Part shown: positions 14,954 through 15,095 of the stretch, piece after piece
Layout: every line of letters begins with the position of its first letter
Numbering within the stretch: the stretch's first letter is position 1
Source: Bacillota bacterium
GTDB lineage: Bacteria; Bacillota; Clostridia; Clostridiales; Clostridiaceae
Assembly (NCBI GenBank): GCA_023399035.1
Contig: JAEWQX010000116.1
Coordinates: 1 to 15,095 of the forward strand
Direction of reading: 5' to 3'
DNA length: 15,095 nt
The notes under the pieces: model-generated
Told to the model about the DNA's origin: nothing
What the model saw: only the letters and a program-made list of their open reading frames with translations
The model's database searches: none
Made by a program: the position numbers and the translations under genes

Positions 14954-15095
14954 ATGATAAATATTTCAAAAGAACAATTTAATGAAAAGAAAAAAGAGAA
15001 TAGAGTCTTTTCAATAATAACTGAATATAGAGGTGATGAAGTTACACCAATAAGAATTTTTAATGGATTTAAAGGAAAGAGAAGATTTATCTTTG
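14954..15095 (+). CDS. trpE: Anthranilate synthase component I (N-terminal 47 codons; runs off the window)
   Basis: The fragment MINISKEQFNEKKKEN...VTPIRIFNG fits the N-terminus of clostridial TrpE, where a TP-(V/I)-x-(L/I)-(Y/F) segment is followed by a short loop and a strand leading to the tryptophan-binding site (here FKGKRRFIF). TrpE converts chorismate and ammonia or glutamine to anthranilate, the first step of tryptophan synthesis. The ATG at 14954 is preferred because AAAGGAG at 14937-14943 is 10 bases away; the in-frame ATG at 14945 is only 1 base from it. No T-box or attenuator is visible upstream, since the group II intron ends 31 bases before this start. The identification rests on 47 residues, so it is moderately secure. 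Confidence 0.65.
   Translation, partial: MINISKEQFNEKKKENRVFSIITEYRGDEVTPIRIFNGFKGKRRFIF

Overview
The window is AT-rich, every gene lies on the + strand, and strong AGGAG-type ribosome binding sites, GTG/TTG starts and the protein families all point to a Clostridium-type Firmicute, probably a gut or host-associated species (inferred from content, not from a database match). No phage genes, tRNAs, rRNAs or CRISPR arrays are seen.

Region 1 (1-4368) is a decaying housekeeping and uptake block. It holds the 3' end of a CUT1-type sugar or glycerol-phosphate solute-binding protein, its permease broken by a one-base frameshift, a 65-codon stump of a phosphatidylinositol-specific phospholipase C, an apparently complete glycerophosphodiester phosphodiesterase, a GntR/HutC regulator, a 53-codon small ORF, and a luxS gene that has lost its first ~25 codons. 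Lipid head-group scavenging is the likely original theme of the first five genes. Three of them, counting luxS, are visibly damaged.

Region 2 (4369-4724) follows the luxS terminator. It contains a previously unmarked fossil of a group II intron-type reverse transcriptase (4496-4576) and, closer to the next gene, a perfect 7-base Spo0A-box match.

Region 3 (4725-13014) is the most interesting part: a two-gene surface system. The first gene encodes a 2017-residue secreted M60-type zinc metallopeptidase (HEIGH...E), with an acidic N-terminal tract, an internal dockerin-like pair of calcium loops, fibronectin III modules and carbohydrate-binding-like modules. The second encodes a 700-residue protein with a signal peptide, a cohesin-like N-terminal module, two bacterial Ig-like domains, an 11-copy 9-residue Gly/Ser/Asn/Thr repeat, an acidic stretch and a C-terminal membrane anchor. 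A perfect 13-bp inverted repeat separates the two genes. My working hypothesis is that the dockerin of the protease docks on the cohesin-like module of its neighbour, forming a membrane-tethered mucin or glycoprotein protease, with the hairpin tuning the ratio of the two proteins.

Region 4 (13015-14922) is a group IIC intron inserted immediately after the terminator of the anchor gene, as this class does. Its reverse transcriptase carries a single in-frame ochre stop. The intron sits 31 bases before the start codon of trpE (anthranilate synthase component I), whose first 47 codons end the window and which shows no leader or promoter of its own.
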